Source: Solidesulfovibrio alcoholivorans DSM 5433
Lineage (GTDB): Bacteria > Desulfobacterota > Desulfovibrionia > Desulfovibrionales > Desulfovibrionaceae
DNA length: 64,000 nucleotides
Assembly (NCBI RefSeq): GCF_000702665.1
Contig: NZ_JNJA01000010.1
Coordinates: 62,001 to 126,000, forward strand
Direction of reading: 5' to 3'
Shown: positions 37,544-46,858 of the stretch, in pieces
Position numbering within the stretch: the first letter of the stretch is position 1
How the letters are laid out: the number at the start of each line of letters is the position of its first letter
Program-made: the position numbers and the translations under genes
The notes under the pieces: model-generated
Seen by the model: the letters and a program-made list of their open reading frames with translations, nothing else
The model's database searches: none
Told to the model about the DNA's origin: nothing

Positions 37544-38394
37544 CGCGCCTTGCACGTGCCCTCCGCTGTCTCGCCTTCGTTTGTATCTGTGTGCCCCTGG
37601 CAGCCTCCCTTGGGGAAGCCGGACAACAGGAAGCGCCCATCGTCGTCGCCGCCGGCACCACGCTGGTGTCGGACATCGTAAACGACCTGGGGCGGGGATT
37701 GGTGACGGCGACTCCCATCATGCCCGCCGCCGCCTGCCCGGGACACACCGACCTGCGCGCCTCGGACATGCGCGCCCTTGCGGACGCCCGGGTCATCCTC
37801 CTGCACGACTGGCAAAGCCATCTGGACAGCGTCATGGGCCCCATCCGCAACGACCCGTCCCTTGCCGCCAAGGCGCGCACCATCGATGCGCCCGGCAACT
37901 GGATGGTGCCTGATCGCCAGAAGTCCGCCACCCTGGCCGTGGCCCGGGTGCTGGCCGATATCGATCCGCCCCATGCCGCCCTGTACGGGGAGCGGGCCAA
38001 GGCGCGCATCGTCGCGGTCGATCGCGTCGCCGCCGCGCTTGCCGCCAAGGCCGGGCCCCTCGCGGGGTTGCCGGTCATGACCGACGTGCAGCAGCAGCCC
38101 TTTCTGCAATGGCTGGGCTGCGACATCGCCGCCGAGTACGGCCGGTTCGAGGAAAGCGGGCCGCAAAAACTCGCCCGGGCCCTGGCCCGGGCCAGGGAGG
38201 CGAAGGTCCGGCTCGTGGCCGACAACCTGCAAAGTTCGGGCGGTTCCGGCAAAACCTTCGCCGAGGACCTGGGCGCGGCCTTCGTCGTGTTGACGAACTT
38301 CCCGGGCGGGTTCCCCGACGCACCGACCTGGGCCCAGGCCATGGCCGCAAACCTGGACCGTTGCCTTGCCGCGCTTGGTCGCCATGGCCAATGA
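37540..38394 (+). CDS. ZnuA-like metal/chelate ABC binding protein with altered ligands
   Basis: A 284-residue cluster A-I solute-binding protein with a Sec signal (about 1-28). The first expected histidine is present (H69 in CPGHTDLRASD). At the place of the second, normally DPHxW, it has PGNWMVP (N120), and at the third, normally HxAF, it has VQQQPF (Q184-Q186). Two of the three canonical zinc histidines are therefore gone, so it may bind another metal, a metal complex, or a ligand in which water or a chelator fills the sphere. It overlaps both neighbours. Confidence 0.78.
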   Translation: MTRLARALRCLAFVCICVPLAASLGEAGQQEAPIVVAAGTTLVSDIVNDLGRGLVTATPIMPAAACPGHTDLRASDMRALADARVILLHDWQSHLDSVMGPIRNDPSLAAKARTIDAPGNWMVPDRQKSATLAVARVLADIDPPHAALYGERAKARIVAVDRVAAALAAKAGPLAGLPVMTDVQQQPFLQWLGCDIAAEYGRFEESGPQKLARALARAREAKVRLVADNLQSSGGSGKTFAEDLGAAFVVLTNFPGGFPDAPTWAQAMAANLDRCLAALGRHGQ

Positions 38395-39163
38395 GCCCGC
38401 CCTTTCCCTGCGCGACGTCACGGTCAAGCGGCGCGGCCGCGTCGCCCTGCGCATGGACGCCCTGGACCTGGACAAGGGGCGGGTGCTTGGCGTCATCGGC
38501 CCCAACGGGGCCGGCAAGAGCACGCTGCTCGCCGCCGTTTGCGGGCTGTTGCGCCTTTCCTGCGGCGTGGTGCAATTGTTTGGGCATGATTTGGCCGGTC
38601 CCGGCGCAAGCCAGGCCCGGCGGGACATCGCCCTGGTCATGCAGGCCCAGGACGTGGACCCGCGCCTGCCCATAAGCGTCCTGGAATCCGTCATGTCCGG
38701 CGGCTATGCAAGGCGCGGCTGGTTGCGGTCCCCGGGGCGGGAACTCGCCCGGCGGGCCTTGGAAATGCTGGAGCTCGTCGGTATCGGCCATCTGGCCGGC
38801 CGTCCCCTGGGGCAGCTTTCCGGTGGCGAACAGCAACGCGCGGCCATTGCCAGGGCCTTGACCCAGCAGCCCCGAGTGTTGCTGCTCGACGAACCCACCT
38901 CGGCCCTGGACTGGCGCGCCCAGCGCGACATCCTCGGCTGCATCGCCTCGTTGCGCGAACGGCTGGAACTGACCGTGCTGCTGGCCACCCACGACCTCAA
39001 CAGCCTGGAAAGCCTGTGCCACGAGGTGCTGTGCCTGGAATCCGGCCATCCCCTCTGGCGCGGGCCGGCCCGGGAAGCCCTCGACGCCGACCGGCTCGGC
39101 GGCCTCTACCAGGCCGAAGTGGCGGTGGTGTCCCACGGCGAGCGGCGCGTGGTGCTTTTTTGA
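38384..39163 (+). CDS. Metal ABC transporter ATPase, ZnuC-like
   Basis: A 259-residue ATP-binding subunit with Walker A GPNGAGKST (about residue 40), the signature LSGGEQQRAAIARAL and Walker B VLLLDEPTSALD. The ATG at 38384 overlaps the binding-protein gene by 11 bases. It powers the permease encoded next. ZnuC/MntB-type subunits import Zn, Mn or Fe. The altered binding protein makes the metal uncertain. Confidence 0.87.
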   Translation: MANEPALSLRDVTVKRRGRVALRMDALDLDKGRVLGVIGPNGAGKSTLLAAVCGLLRLSCGVVQLFGHDLAGPGASQARRDIALVMQAQDVDPRLPISVLESVMSGGYARRGWLRSPGRELARRALEMLELVGIGHLAGRPLGQLSGGEQQRAAIARALTQQPRVLLLDEPTSALDWRAQRDILGCIASLRERLELTVLLATHDLNSLESLCHEVLCLESGHPLWRGPAREALDADRLGGLYQAEVAVVSHGERRVVLF

Positions 39164-39172
39164 GGATTCGCC

Positions 39173-39997
39173 ATGGATGCCTTTCTTGACGCGGGATTCA
39201 TGCGCCATGCCGTGCTGGCCGGGCTGTTCGCCGGCGTGGCCTGCGCCGTGGCCGGCGTGTTCGCCGTGCTCATGCGCCTGACCTTCATCGGCGTCTGCCT
39301 GGCCCATGCCGCTTTTGCCGGCGGACTTGTGGGGCTGCTTTTCGGCTGGGACCCGCTTGCCGGCGCGCTCGTGGCCAGCCTGACGGCGGCGGCGGTCATC
39401 GGACCGGTGGCCGATCGGGGGGAGCTCTCCCCGGATACCGCCGTGGGCGTCGTGTTTTCGGCCATGCTCGGATTGGCCATTTTTTGCCTGGGCCTGCTCC
39501 CCGGCCCCAAAACGGCCGGACTGAACCTCTTTTGGGGCAATATCCTCACCGTCAGCCGGCGCGACCTCTGGCTCCTCGGCACGGTGGCCGTGGCGGCGAG
39601 TCTGGCCATCATCGCCTTCTTCAAGGAAATCCAGGCGGTGGCCTGTCATCGCCGGATCGCCCGGGCCAGCGGCCTGCCGGCCACGGCCATCTTCTACGGC
39701 ATCCTCTTTTTCACGGGACTAACCGTCACGGCCTGCCTGCCGAGCGTCGGGGGCCTGCTCGTCTACAGCCTGCTCATCAATCCGGCGGCCGCCGCCTATC
39801 AGCTGACCTACCGCCTCGGGCGCCTTTTCTTCCTGGCGGCCCTGTTCGGCGTCATCTCCTGCGAGGGCGGCCTGCTCATTGCCTGGAAACTCGACGTGCC
39901 GGCCGGCGCGTCCATCGTCCTCGTGTCCAGCCTGCTCTTTCTGGCGGCCGTGGCCTGCTCTCCCAAGAAAAAGGCCGGTTCCAGGGCCGAGGGATAA
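39173..39997 (+). CDS. Metal ABC transporter permease, ZnuB-like
   Basis: A 274-residue integral membrane protein with about eight helices of the ABC-3 family. Markers include LTFIGVCLAHAAFAGGLVG near the N terminus and LPSVGGLLVYSLLINPAAAA in the coupling region. It follows the ATPase by 9 bases and precedes a TonB gene by 5. The uptake operon therefore codes for both the outer-membrane and inner-membrane steps of import. Confidence 0.87.
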   Translation: MDAFLDAGFMRHAVLAGLFAGVACAVAGVFAVLMRLTFIGVCLAHAAFAGGLVGLLFGWDPLAGALVASLTAAAVIGPVADRGELSPDTAVGVVFSAMLGLAIFCLGLLPGPKTAGLNLFWGNILTVSRRDLWLLGTVAVAASLAIIAFFKEIQAVACHRRIARASGLPATAIFYGILFFTGLTVTACLPSVGGLLVYSLLINPAAAAYQLTYRLGRLFFLAALFGVISCEGGLLIAWKLDVPAGASIVLVSSLLFLAAVACSPKKKAGSRAEG

Positions 39998-40002
39998 CGG
40001 CC

Positions 40003-40953
40003 ATGGCGGACATCCCCTCTGTTCTGCCCGCGTGGCAACACCCCACGAGTCCCCGTCGCCGGGCATGGCTGGGATGGCTTTTGTCTCTCGCGTTGCATTC
40101 CGTCGTCCTTGTCGGTCTTGTCTGCTTTTGCCGTTTTCTCGCCGATCATCCTGCCGGCGGGGGAGGCGGGACCGGCGGGGGAGGCGGGTCTGTCTTGGCC
40201 GTGGATCTCTCCGGGCTGGGGGCGGGGGATTGCGGTTCACCTCCCGGATCGGACGCGGCAGCGGACGCTGACGAGATGCCCGCGGCTGAAGAAACCACGT
40301 CCCCTCAAGCCCGGCAGGAGGCCAGGACAGAGGATGTGTCGGAGATCAACCAGGAAAAGGCGTTGCCTGTTCCGACGCCCCCCCCCGCACACGCGGTCAA
40401 ATCCAAAACCGAGCAGAAGCAATGCGTTCCCCGAAAAAAACGACCCCCTCACGCTGCCGCCGTAGCCACGGCTCCGGCATCCGTATCGGGGCAAGGATCG
40501 GAAGGCCCCGGCAGGAGTGACGCTTCCCAAGCCGGACCGTCGGGAGTCGGGCCGGGCATGACCGGAGGCGTTTCCGGCCAGGGTGGCGGGACCGGAGGCG
40601 GCAGCGGCGGCGGCGAGGGACCCGCCGCCGGCGCGGGGCGGGGCATGGGTGAAGACGGTGGCATGAGCCTGGCGGCCGTGGACGTGAAGCCGAGGATCAT
40701 GCGGCAAGTCGAGCCCGCTTATCCTGCGGATGCGCGTCGGCATGGGATCGAGGGACGGGTTGTCGCACGGCTCCTGGTCACCGCGGACGGCGGGGTAAAC
40801 AGAATCAGCATTGTTTCCGCAAAACCGCCGCAGATATTTGAGCAAGCCGTCATTTCGGCCCTTGAAAAATGGAGGTTCCATCCTGCCCGGTACAAAGGGC
40901 GTGAGGTGGCGACCTGGGTCATGCTGCCGATCAGGTTTGATTTGAAGGACTGA
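40003..40953 (+). CDS. TonB-family energy transducer
   Basis: Couples inner-membrane ExbB-ExbD to the outer-membrane receptor. The 316 residues comprise a membrane anchor (about 22-44), glycine-rich and proline-rich periplasmic linkers (about 50-215) and the TonB C-terminal domain with VEPAYPADARRHGIEGRV and the closing LEKWRFHPA. The poly-Gly tracts are unusual next to the more common Pro-Lys repeats. No exbB/exbD genes are here, but a set lies at 61.8-62.8 kb. Confidence 0.85.
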   Translation: MADIPSVLPAWQHPTSPRRRAWLGWLLSLALHSVVLVGLVCFCRFLADHPAGGGGGTGGGGGSVLAVDLSGLGAGDCGSPPGSDAAADADEMPAAEETTSPQARQEARTEDVSEINQEKALPVPTPPPAHAVKSKTEQKQCVPRKKRPPHAAAVATAPASVSGQGSEGPGRSDASQAGPSGVGPGMTGGVSGQGGGTGGGSGGGEGPAAGAGRGMGEDGGMSLAAVDVKPRIMRQVEPAYPADARRHGIEGRVVARLLVTADGGVNRISIVSAKPPQIFEQAVISALEKWRFHPARYKGREVATWVMLPIRFDLKD

Positions 40954-41254
40954 CAGGGTGAGGGGAAGCCGAGGGCCCCAGATGCTCGGCCCGGCCCAAA
41001 ACCCGCTTTTCACCGGCAGCCCGTGACCGGCCCCGTGGGCCAAGTGGAGTTCACCCGATTCTGTGGAGACTTTTTGACTTGGAGCCAGTCGGGTATCGCC
41101 AATACTTTCACTCCTTAGCCCGGTGCCGACTCCTGACCCAAAAGCGGAACGCCCCCTGGCGGTTCCGGACTAGGCGAACGCCCACTGGGGCCGCGGCACG
41201 CTTCGCTTTGCCGCCTGCGGCATCAGCAGGACTGGCAAATGAAGCAAGCGGCTC
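40954..41254. other. Gap after the first tonB gene
   Basis: About 300 bases with GC-rich inverted repeats, such as CGGAACGCC paired imperfectly with GGCGGTTCCG near 41144-41166, but no T-run and no gene. It separates the TonB operon from the repeat that bounds the island. Confidence 0.4.
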
Positions 41255-41517
41255 GGTCGCCCCAATATACCACGTGCGTGGCGGATTTGCCGGAGGTAAG
41301 GACATAGAAGTTTGTCCCTCAGGCCTGTTGCCTCTTTCAACTCCATGTTCTCCATCCCCCCCCTTTGAAATTCCTCGTTTTTTCGTCTGTCTGGCCAAAA
41401 GGCTATCCAACCCGGCCAGCTGCACGAAAAAGGGCCGGGCAAAAGCAGCCTAACCCCTTGGAATTTCGTGTTGGTGCGCCCGGCTGAATTCGGACCTGCG
41501 GCCGCCTGCGTAGAAGG
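41255..41517. repeat. Direct repeat copy A bounding the 22-kb island (left)
   Basis: This stretch matches 63392-63653 with the same spacing: shared blocks include GGCGGATT, CGGAGGT, AGAAGT and TCCATGTT near the start, CCTAA and CCCTTGG near the end, then the tRNA-Arg remnant. Distance from TCCATGTT to the tRNA piece is about 130 in both. Identity is patchy, so the duplication is old. Copy A is the more decayed. Confidence 0.7.
41472..41517 (-). other. Decayed 3' half of tRNA-Arg(UCU), possible attachment-site remnant
   Basis: On the minus strand this 46-base piece begins in the anticodon loop (CCTTCTA) and runs through the T arm to GCGCACCA. About five positions differ from the better copy at 63608-63653, including changes in the T loop. 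No 5' half follows. Such 3' halves are what integrases leave at the far end of a tRNA-targeted element. Confidence 0.65.
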
Positions 41518-41839
41518 CCAAACAAAACCCGACACCATACTGATTTTACTAATATTTCTAAAGATATCGAATAAAACCACCGGACATCCTTTGCCTGGCG
41601 ACAAAGGGGAACGGTTATCCAGGGGTTATCCAGATTGCAACGCCGGCCCAGGTAAAAGTTAATAAGAAAGAAGGCAAACATGCTTAGCCAACCAAACAAT
41701 TCCAGACAAGATACACACCATATCAAACATTGCCCAACAACAGCCGATATCCGTTTCGACACAAGCTCTATATTCAAATCTATATCATTTTTTCACTCAC
41801 ATAACAGCGACTCAAGCAATCACTCCTATGACCAAAGAT

Positions 41840-42100
41840 TTATTCGAAAAAACTTGCAGCCAGTTCCTTTTGTACATTTGACTTGACACCTCCACGAGAC
41901 ACGGAGAGACCCCCGGTGGCTCCAAACTTGGTAACGGCTCCCAGCAACTTGTCGGAGGTTGGACGGTCGGCAAGCGTCGAACCCTGCTTCACCTCGACGC
42001 AAAATCGACTGGGCCACATTTGCTCTGGAGCTGTAAATAAAAATTTACGCGCCCTTCCAGCTGTTTTACGCCTTCTATACATGCCGCGGACTATAGCCAA
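41840..42100 (-). pseudogene. C-terminal fragment of a restriction-endonuclease-like (Mrr-type) nuclease
   Basis: The minus-strand frame reads CVEVKQGSTLADRPTSDKL, then KFGATGGLSVSRGG and KSNVQKELAASFFE before a stop at 41840. This is the pattern of the Mrr/PD-(D/E)xK nuclease core (E-x-K within VEVKQ, then the GA..GL.VS..G strand). There is no ribosome binding site or N-terminal domain, and upstream sequence becomes noise, so it is a broken remnant. It sits right at the island edge, where defence genes often lie. Confidence 0.5.
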
Positions 42101-42131
42101 GCCATCGACAGCCGCATCAAGGAGATTTTCG

Positions 42132-42221
42132 ATGGATACGCTTTTTATTGCCGGTATGGTAGTCCTGCTTCTCGCACTGGTCGCCTTGATCGAGTTCCTC
42201 GAATGGCTGGAGAGGAAGTAA
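42132..42221 (+). CDS. 29-residue membrane peptide at the head of the kdp operon
   Basis: An AAGGAG ribosome binding site (42118-42123) sits eight bases before an ATG. The peptide is one hydrophobic helix (LFIAGMVVLLLALVALIEF) with an acidic/basic tail, LEWLERK. The kdpF start lies two bases after its stop. It resembles KdpF in size and position but is a separate gene, so it may be a second small Kdp subunit or a regulator of the pump. The gene call rests on the ribosome binding site and spacing. Confidence 0.65.
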   Translation: MDTLFIAGMVVLLLALVALIEFLEWLERK

Positions 42222-42223
42222 AC

Positions 42224-42307
42224 ATGGATAGCGTCGTCTTGGCCATTGCCGCCGTGTTGTTCGTCTATCTCCTCGCCGCCCTCTGCAAACCGGAGTGGTT
42301 TGAATGA
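42224..42307 (+). CDS. kdpF: KdpF, small stabilising subunit of the K+ ATPase
   Basis: A 27-residue single-helix peptide (VVLAIAAVLFVYLLAALCK, then PEWF) typical of KdpF, which stabilises the KdpABC complex in the inner membrane. An AGGAAG ribosome binding site lies upstream, inside the end of the preceding small gene. Its stop overlaps the kdpA start (ATGA). Confidence 0.85.
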   Translation: MDSVVLAIAAVLFVYLLAALCKPEWFE

Positions 42308-44049
42308 ACCAGAGCAACCTGTTGCAACTCTTGTTTTTCCTGGCTGTGCTGCTCTTGTCGTCCTGGCCGCTCGGGCGCTATGCCGCCCGGGTCTACCAGG
42401 GGCGGCCCTGCGGCCTGGACATGCTGCTCGGGCCGGTTGAGCGCCTGCTTTACCGGATCAGCGGCGTCGACGCCTCCCGGGAAATGGACTGGAAGACCTA
42501 TGCCCTGGCCATGCTCGGCCTAAACGCCCTGGGCATGCTCTGCGTCTACGCCCTGGAGCGCCTCCAGGGAGCGCTGCCGCTCAATCCCCTGCACCTGCCG
42601 GGGGTGAATCCCTTCGTCGCCGTCAACACGGCCGTCAGTTTCGCCACCAACACCAACTGGCAGGCCTACGCGGGCGAATCCACCATGAGCATCCTCACCC
42701 AGATGCTGGGGCTCGCCGTCCAGAACTTCCTCTCCGCCGCCACCGGCATGGCCGTGGCCGTGGCGTGCATCCGGGGACTCGCCCGCCGGGAGACCGCGCA
42801 ACTCGGCAACTTCTGGCAGGACCTGACACGGTCGGTTCTGTACATCCTGCTGCCGCTCTCCTTCGTGCTCGCCCTTGTCCTCATCTGGCAGGGCGTGCCC
42901 CAGACGTTCACGGGACAGGTCGAGGCAGCCTGGCTCGATCCCGCCCCCCATGTTGCTTCGTCCACGTCGCCGGACATACCGTCGCCCGACCAGCCCCCGG
43001 CCACACAGACCATCATCCTTGGCCCCGTGGCCTCGCAGGTGGCCATCAAGCAGCTCGGCACCAACGGCGGGGGGTACTTCAACGTCAATTCCGCCCATCC
43101 GTTCGAGAATCCGACGCCCCTGACCAATCTTCTGGAGATGCTGGCCATCCTGCTCATCCCGGCGGCTTTTTGCCACACCTTCGGCGCCATGGTCGGCGAC
43201 AGGCGGCAGGGCCTGGCGATCCTGGCGGCCATGACCATCCTCTTTGCCGGATTCGCCGCGCTGACGCTCGCCGCCGAATCGGTCCCCAATCCGGCCCTGT
43301 CCGGCATCGGCGTCGCAACCGCGCCAAGCCTCGAGGGCAAGGAAGTCCGCTTCGGCGCTGCCGGATCGGCCTTGTGGGCCGCAGCCACCACCGCCGCCTC
43401 CAACGGCTCGGTCAACGCCATGCACGACAGCTTCTCGCCCCTCGGCGGCATGTGGCCCATGCTCCTCATGCAGCTTGGCGAAGTGGTTTTCGGCGGCGTG
43501 GGTTCGGGGCTCTACGGCATGCTGGTCTTCGCCGTGGTCACGGTCTTCGTGGCCGGACTCATGGTCGGGCGCACGCCGGAATACTGCGGCAAGAAAATCG
43601 AACCCTTCGAGACGAAGATGGCCGCGCTGGTCATCCTGATTCCGCCCTTTCTCTGCCTGGCGGGGACGGCCCTGGCCGCCGCGATCGGACCGGCCGACGC
43701 CGTGTCCAATCCGGGGCCGCACGGCTTTTCCCAGATGCTCTACGGGTTCTCCTCCATGGGCAACAACAACGGCAGCGCGTTCGCCGGCCTGACCGCCACG
43801 TCGCCCTTCTGGACCATCGCCGGGGCCGTGGCCATGTTCGTCTCCCGCTATTGGCTGATCGTCCCGGTCCTGGCCCTGGCGGGATCGCTTGCCGGGAAGA
43901 AGCGTCTGGCCCAAGGCCCCGGCACCCTGCCCACCCACGGGGCCATTTTCGTCGCCCTGCTCATGGTCGTGGTCCTGGTGGTCGGCGCGCTCACCTTCGT
44001 GCCCGCCCTGGCGCTGGGCCCCGTGGCCGAACAGCTCGCCCTTTTCTAG
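42304..44049 (+). CDS. kdpA: KdpA, potassium-binding channel-like subunit
   Basis: Binds and passes K+ through the KdpFABC pump. The 581-residue protein has ten membrane helices and the four selectivity-loop regions of the family, including [11 protein letters not shown] (about 115), [20 protein letters not shown] (about 250), [20 protein letters not shown] (about 360) and [14 protein letters not shown] (about 480). Full length, coupled to kdpF by ATGA overlap. Confidence 0.94.
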   Translation: MNQSNLLQLLFFLAVLLLSSWPLGRYAARVYQGRPCGLDMLLGPVERLLYRISGVDASREMDWKTYALAMLGLNALGMLCVYALERLQGALPLNPLHLPGVNPFVAVNTAVSFATNTNWQAYAGESTMSILTQMLGLAVQNFLSAATGMAVAVACIRGLARRETAQLGNFWQDLTRSVLYILLPLSFVLALVLIWQGVPQTFTGQVEAAWLDPAPHVASSTSPDIPSPDQPPATQTIILGPVASQVAIKQLGTNGGGYFNVNSAHPFENPTPLTNLLEMLAILLIPAAFCHTFGAMVGDRRQGLAILAAMTILFAGFAALTLAAESVPNPALSGIGVATAPSLEGKEVRFGAAGSALWAAATTAASNGSVNAMHDSFSPLGGMWPMLLMQLGEVVFGGVGSGLYGMLVFAVVTVFVAGLMVGRTPEYCGKKIEPFETKMAALVILIPPFLCLAGTALAAAIGPADAVSNPGPHGFSQMLYGFSSMGNNNGSAFAGLTATSPFWTIAGAVAMFVSRYWLIVPVLALAGSLAGKKRLAQGPGTLPTHGAIFVALLMVVVLVVGALTFVPALALGPVAEQLALF

Positions 44050-44063
44050 AAGAGGTTTCCGCC

Positions 44064-46133
44064 ATGCCCAAGCATACGAAACGTCCGCTTTTCGATCCCG
44101 CCATCGTCCGCCAGGCCGGCATCGACTGCCTGCGCAAGCTCGCTCCGGCCAGGCAGGCGCGCAATCCCGTCATGTTCACGGTCTACGTCGGCAGCATCCT
44201 GACCACGGTCCTGGCCATCCAGGCGGCGCTTGGCCACGGCGAGGCCCCCGTCGGCTTCGTCGCCGCCGTCGCCGCCTGGCTGTGGGCCACCGTGCTCTTC
44301 GCCAACTTCGCCGAGGCCATGGCCGAGGGCCGGGGCAAGGCCCAAGCCGCCGCCCTGCGCGGGCTGCGCCGGGACGTGACCGCAAAAAAGCTCGCGTCCC
44401 CACGGCGTGACGCCGCCGTGGCCGAAGTCCCGGCCAGCTCCCTGCGCCGGGGGGACGTGTTCCTCGTCGAAGCCGGCGACACCATTCCCTCCGACGGCGA
44501 GATCGCGGAGGGCATCGCCTCGGTGGACGAGTCCGCCATCACGGGCGAGTCCGCCCCGGTCATCCGCGAGGCCGGCGGCGACCGCAGCGCGGTCACCGGC
44601 GGCACGCGCCTGCTTTCGGACTGGCTGGTGGTCACGGTGGCGGCCGACGCCGGCGAGACCTTCCTCGACCGCATGATTTCCCTGGTCGAAGGCGCAAAGC
44701 GCCGCAAGACCCCCAACGAGATCGCGCTGAATATCCTGCTCGCCTCGCTGACGCTGATCTTCCTCGTCGTCTGCGTGACCCTGCGCCCCATGTCGGCCTA
44801 CGCCGTGGCCGCCGCCGGACAAGGGCAGGCCGTAACCATCACCGCCTTGGCCGCGCTGTTCGTCTGCCTGGCTCCGACCACCATCGGCGGGCTGCTTTCG
44901 GCCATCGGCATCGCCGGCATGGACCGGCTGATCCAGGCCGGGGTCATCGCCACCTCGGGGAGGGCCGTGGAAGCCGCCGGCGACGTGGATGTGCTGCTGC
45001 TCGACAAGACCGGCACCATTACCCTGGGCAACCGCCAGGCCACCGCCTTCCTGCCGGCCAAAGGCATAGAGGAACGCCAGTTGGCGGAAGTGGCCCAGCT
45101 CGCCTCCCTGGCCGACGAGACGCCCGAGGGCCGGTCCATCGTGGTCCTGGCCAAGGAGCGCTTCGGCATTCGCGGCCATGACCTGGAAGCCCTGGGCGCG
45201 ACCTTCGTGCCTTTTACGGCCCAAACACGCCTGTCCGGCGTCGATCTGTCGGGACGCAGCATCCGCAAGGGCGCGGCCGACGCGGTGAGGGCCCTGACCG
45301 AAGCCGCGGGGAACCACATGCCGACCGAGGTCGATCAAGCCATCCGCGAAGTGGCCAAATCCGGCGGCACGCCGCTGGTGGTGGCGGAAAACGGCAAGCC
45401 GCTCGGCGTGGTCTGGCTCAAGGACATCGTCAAGGGCGGCATCCGCGAGCGTTTTGCCGAACTTCGCGCCATGGGCATCAAGACGATCATGGTCACCGGT
45501 GACAATCCTCTGACCGCTGCCGCCATCGCCGCCGAGGCCGGCGTGGACGACTTCCTGGCCGAAGCCACGCCCGAGGCCAAGCTCTCCCGCATCCGCCAGT
45601 ACCAGGCCGAGGGCAAGATGGTGGCCATGACCGGTGACGGCACCAACGACGCCCCGGCCCTGGCCCAGGCCGACGTGGGCGTGGCCATGAACTCCGGCAC
45701 CCAGGCCGCCAAGGAGGCCGGCAACATGGTGGATCTCGACTCCAACCCCACAAAGCTTCTGGAGGTCGTGGCCATCGGCAAACAGCTGCTCATGACGCGC
45801 GGGTCGCTGACCACCTTTTCCATCGCCAACGACATCGCGAAATACTTCGCCATCATCCCGGCCGTGTTCCTCGGCATCTACCCGCAACTGGCCCTGCTCA
45901 ACGTCATGGGGCTAACTACGCCCAAATCCGCCGTGCTCGCGGCCGTCATCTTCAATGCCCTGATCATCGTCTTTCTCATTCCCCTGGCGCTTAGGGGGGT
46001 CAAATACGTGCCGGCCCCGGCCGTGGTCGCCCTGCGGCGAAACCTCCTCGTCTACGGTCTGGGCGGACTGGCCGTGCCGTTTATCGGCATCAAGTGCATC
46101 GACATGCTGCTTGCCGCCCTGGGCTGGGCCTAG
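44064..46133 (+). CDS. kdpB: KdpB, P-type ATPase subunit
   Basis: Energises K+ import. At 689 residues it is full length, with the phosphorylation site DKTGT (D314), actuator TGES (in [11 protein letters not shown]), nucleotide-domain motifs and the hinge [17 protein letters not shown]. It begins 14 bases after kdpA. A strong hairpin lies between its stop and kdpC. Confidence 0.95.
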   Translation: MPKHTKRPLFDPAIVRQAGIDCLRKLAPARQARNPVMFTVYVGSILTTVLAIQAALGHGEAPVGFVAAVAAWLWATVLFANFAEAMAEGRGKAQAAALRGLRRDVTAKKLASPRRDAAVAEVPASSLRRGDVFLVEAGDTIPSDGEIAEGIASVDESAITGESAPVIREAGGDRSAVTGGTRLLSDWLVVTVAADAGETFLDRMISLVEGAKRRKTPNEIALNILLASLTLIFLVVCVTLRPMSAYAVAAAGQGQAVTITALAALFVCLAPTTIGGLLSAIGIAGMDRLIQAGVIATSGRAVEAAGDVDVLLLDKTGTITLGNRQATAFLPAKGIEERQLAEVAQLASLADETPEGRSIVVLAKERFGIRGHDLEALGATFVPFTAQTRLSGVDLSGRSIRKGAADAVRALTEAAGNHMPTEVDQAIREVAKSGGTPLVVAENGKPLGVVWLKDIVKGGIRERFAELRAMGIKTIMVTGDNPLTAAAIAAEAGVDDFLAEATPEAKLSRIRQYQAEGKMVAMTGDGTNDAPALAQADVGVAMNSGTQAAKEAGNMVDLDSNPTKLLEVVAIGKQLLMTRGSLTTFSIANDIAKYFAIIPAVFLGIYPQLALLNVMGLTTPKSAVLAAVIFNALIIVFLIPLALRGVKYVPAPAVVALRRNLLVYGLGGLAVPFIGIKCIDMLLAALGWA

Positions 46134-46176
46134 GGTGCGGTGCGACACAACGAAAAAGTGAAGATGCCTCCGGCGG

Positions 46177-46201
46177 CCGGGAGGGGGCACCCCCCTCCCG
46201 G
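46177..46201. repeat. Strong stem-loop between kdpB and kdpC
   Basis: An 11-base stem, CCGGGAGGGGG with CCCCCTCCCGG, around a three-base loop, within the 128-base kdpB-kdpC gap. The flanking GCCTCCGGCGGCCGGGAG motif resembles dispersed hairpin repeats common in desulfovibrios (from memory). There is no T-run, so it is more likely a repeat element or RNA-stability element than a terminator. Confidence 0.55.
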
Positions 46202-46261
46202 ACCCTCCTTGAAGGGGGAAAGGGACGGGGCGAAGGCGTCGAAAGAAAGGAGAAAAGCAGG

Positions 46262-46849
46262 ATGGTTACGCGTTTTGGCAAGGAATTGAAGACGTCGTGT
46301 CTGATGTTTTTCTGGCTGAGCCTGCTCACCGGGATAGCCTACCCCTTGGCCGTGACCGCATTGGGGAACAGCCTTTTCCCGCAACAGGCCCGGGGCTCCC
46401 TGCTCGAGCGCCAAGGCGTGGTGGCGGGGTCGGCGCTGGTCGGCCAGCCTTTCACGTCCGAGCGCTATTTCCACGGCCGCCCCTCGGCCACGTCGCCCTT
46501 TCCGTACAATGCCGCCGCATCGTCGGGCTCCAACCTGGCCCCGTCCAATCCCGACCTGCGCGCGGCGGCAAAGGAGCGCGCCGCAGCCCTGGCCAAGGAC
46601 AATCCCGGCGCGCCCGTGCCCATGGACCTGGCCACGACTGCGGCAAGCGGGCTCGATCCCGACATCAGCCCGCAGGCCGCCGCCCGGCAGATCGCGCGGG
46701 TGGCCGGGGCGCGGAGGCTGCCCGCACAATCCGTCGCCGATCTGGTCGCCCGGCATACCGCAGGCCGCCTCTGGGGATTCTGGGGGGAACCGCGCGTCAA
46801 TGTCCTGCGCCTCAATTTGGCGCTGGATGGCCTGACCGCCGCGCAGTAG
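46262..46849 (+). CDS. kdpC: KdpC subunit
   Basis: The periplasmic-facing KdpC subunit stabilises or gates the pump. It has 195 residues with one N-terminal membrane helix (about 12-32), the signature RYFHGRPSAT (about 66), the SGSNLAPSNPDL segment and C-terminal VADLVARHTAGRLWGFWGEP. The ATG at 46262 has AAGGAG about 10 bases upstream. Earlier in-frame codons run through the intergenic hairpin and are rejected. Confidence 0.93.
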   Translation: MVTRFGKELKTSCLMFFWLSLLTGIAYPLAVTALGNSLFPQQARGSLLERQGVVAGSALVGQPFTSERYFHGRPSATSPFPYNAAASSGSNLAPSNPDLRAAAKERAAALAKDNPGAPVPMDLATTAASGLDPDISPQAAARQIARVAGARRLPAQSVADLVARHTAGRLWGFWGEPRVNVLRLNLALDGLTAAQ

Positions 46850-46858
46850 GAAGGCAGC

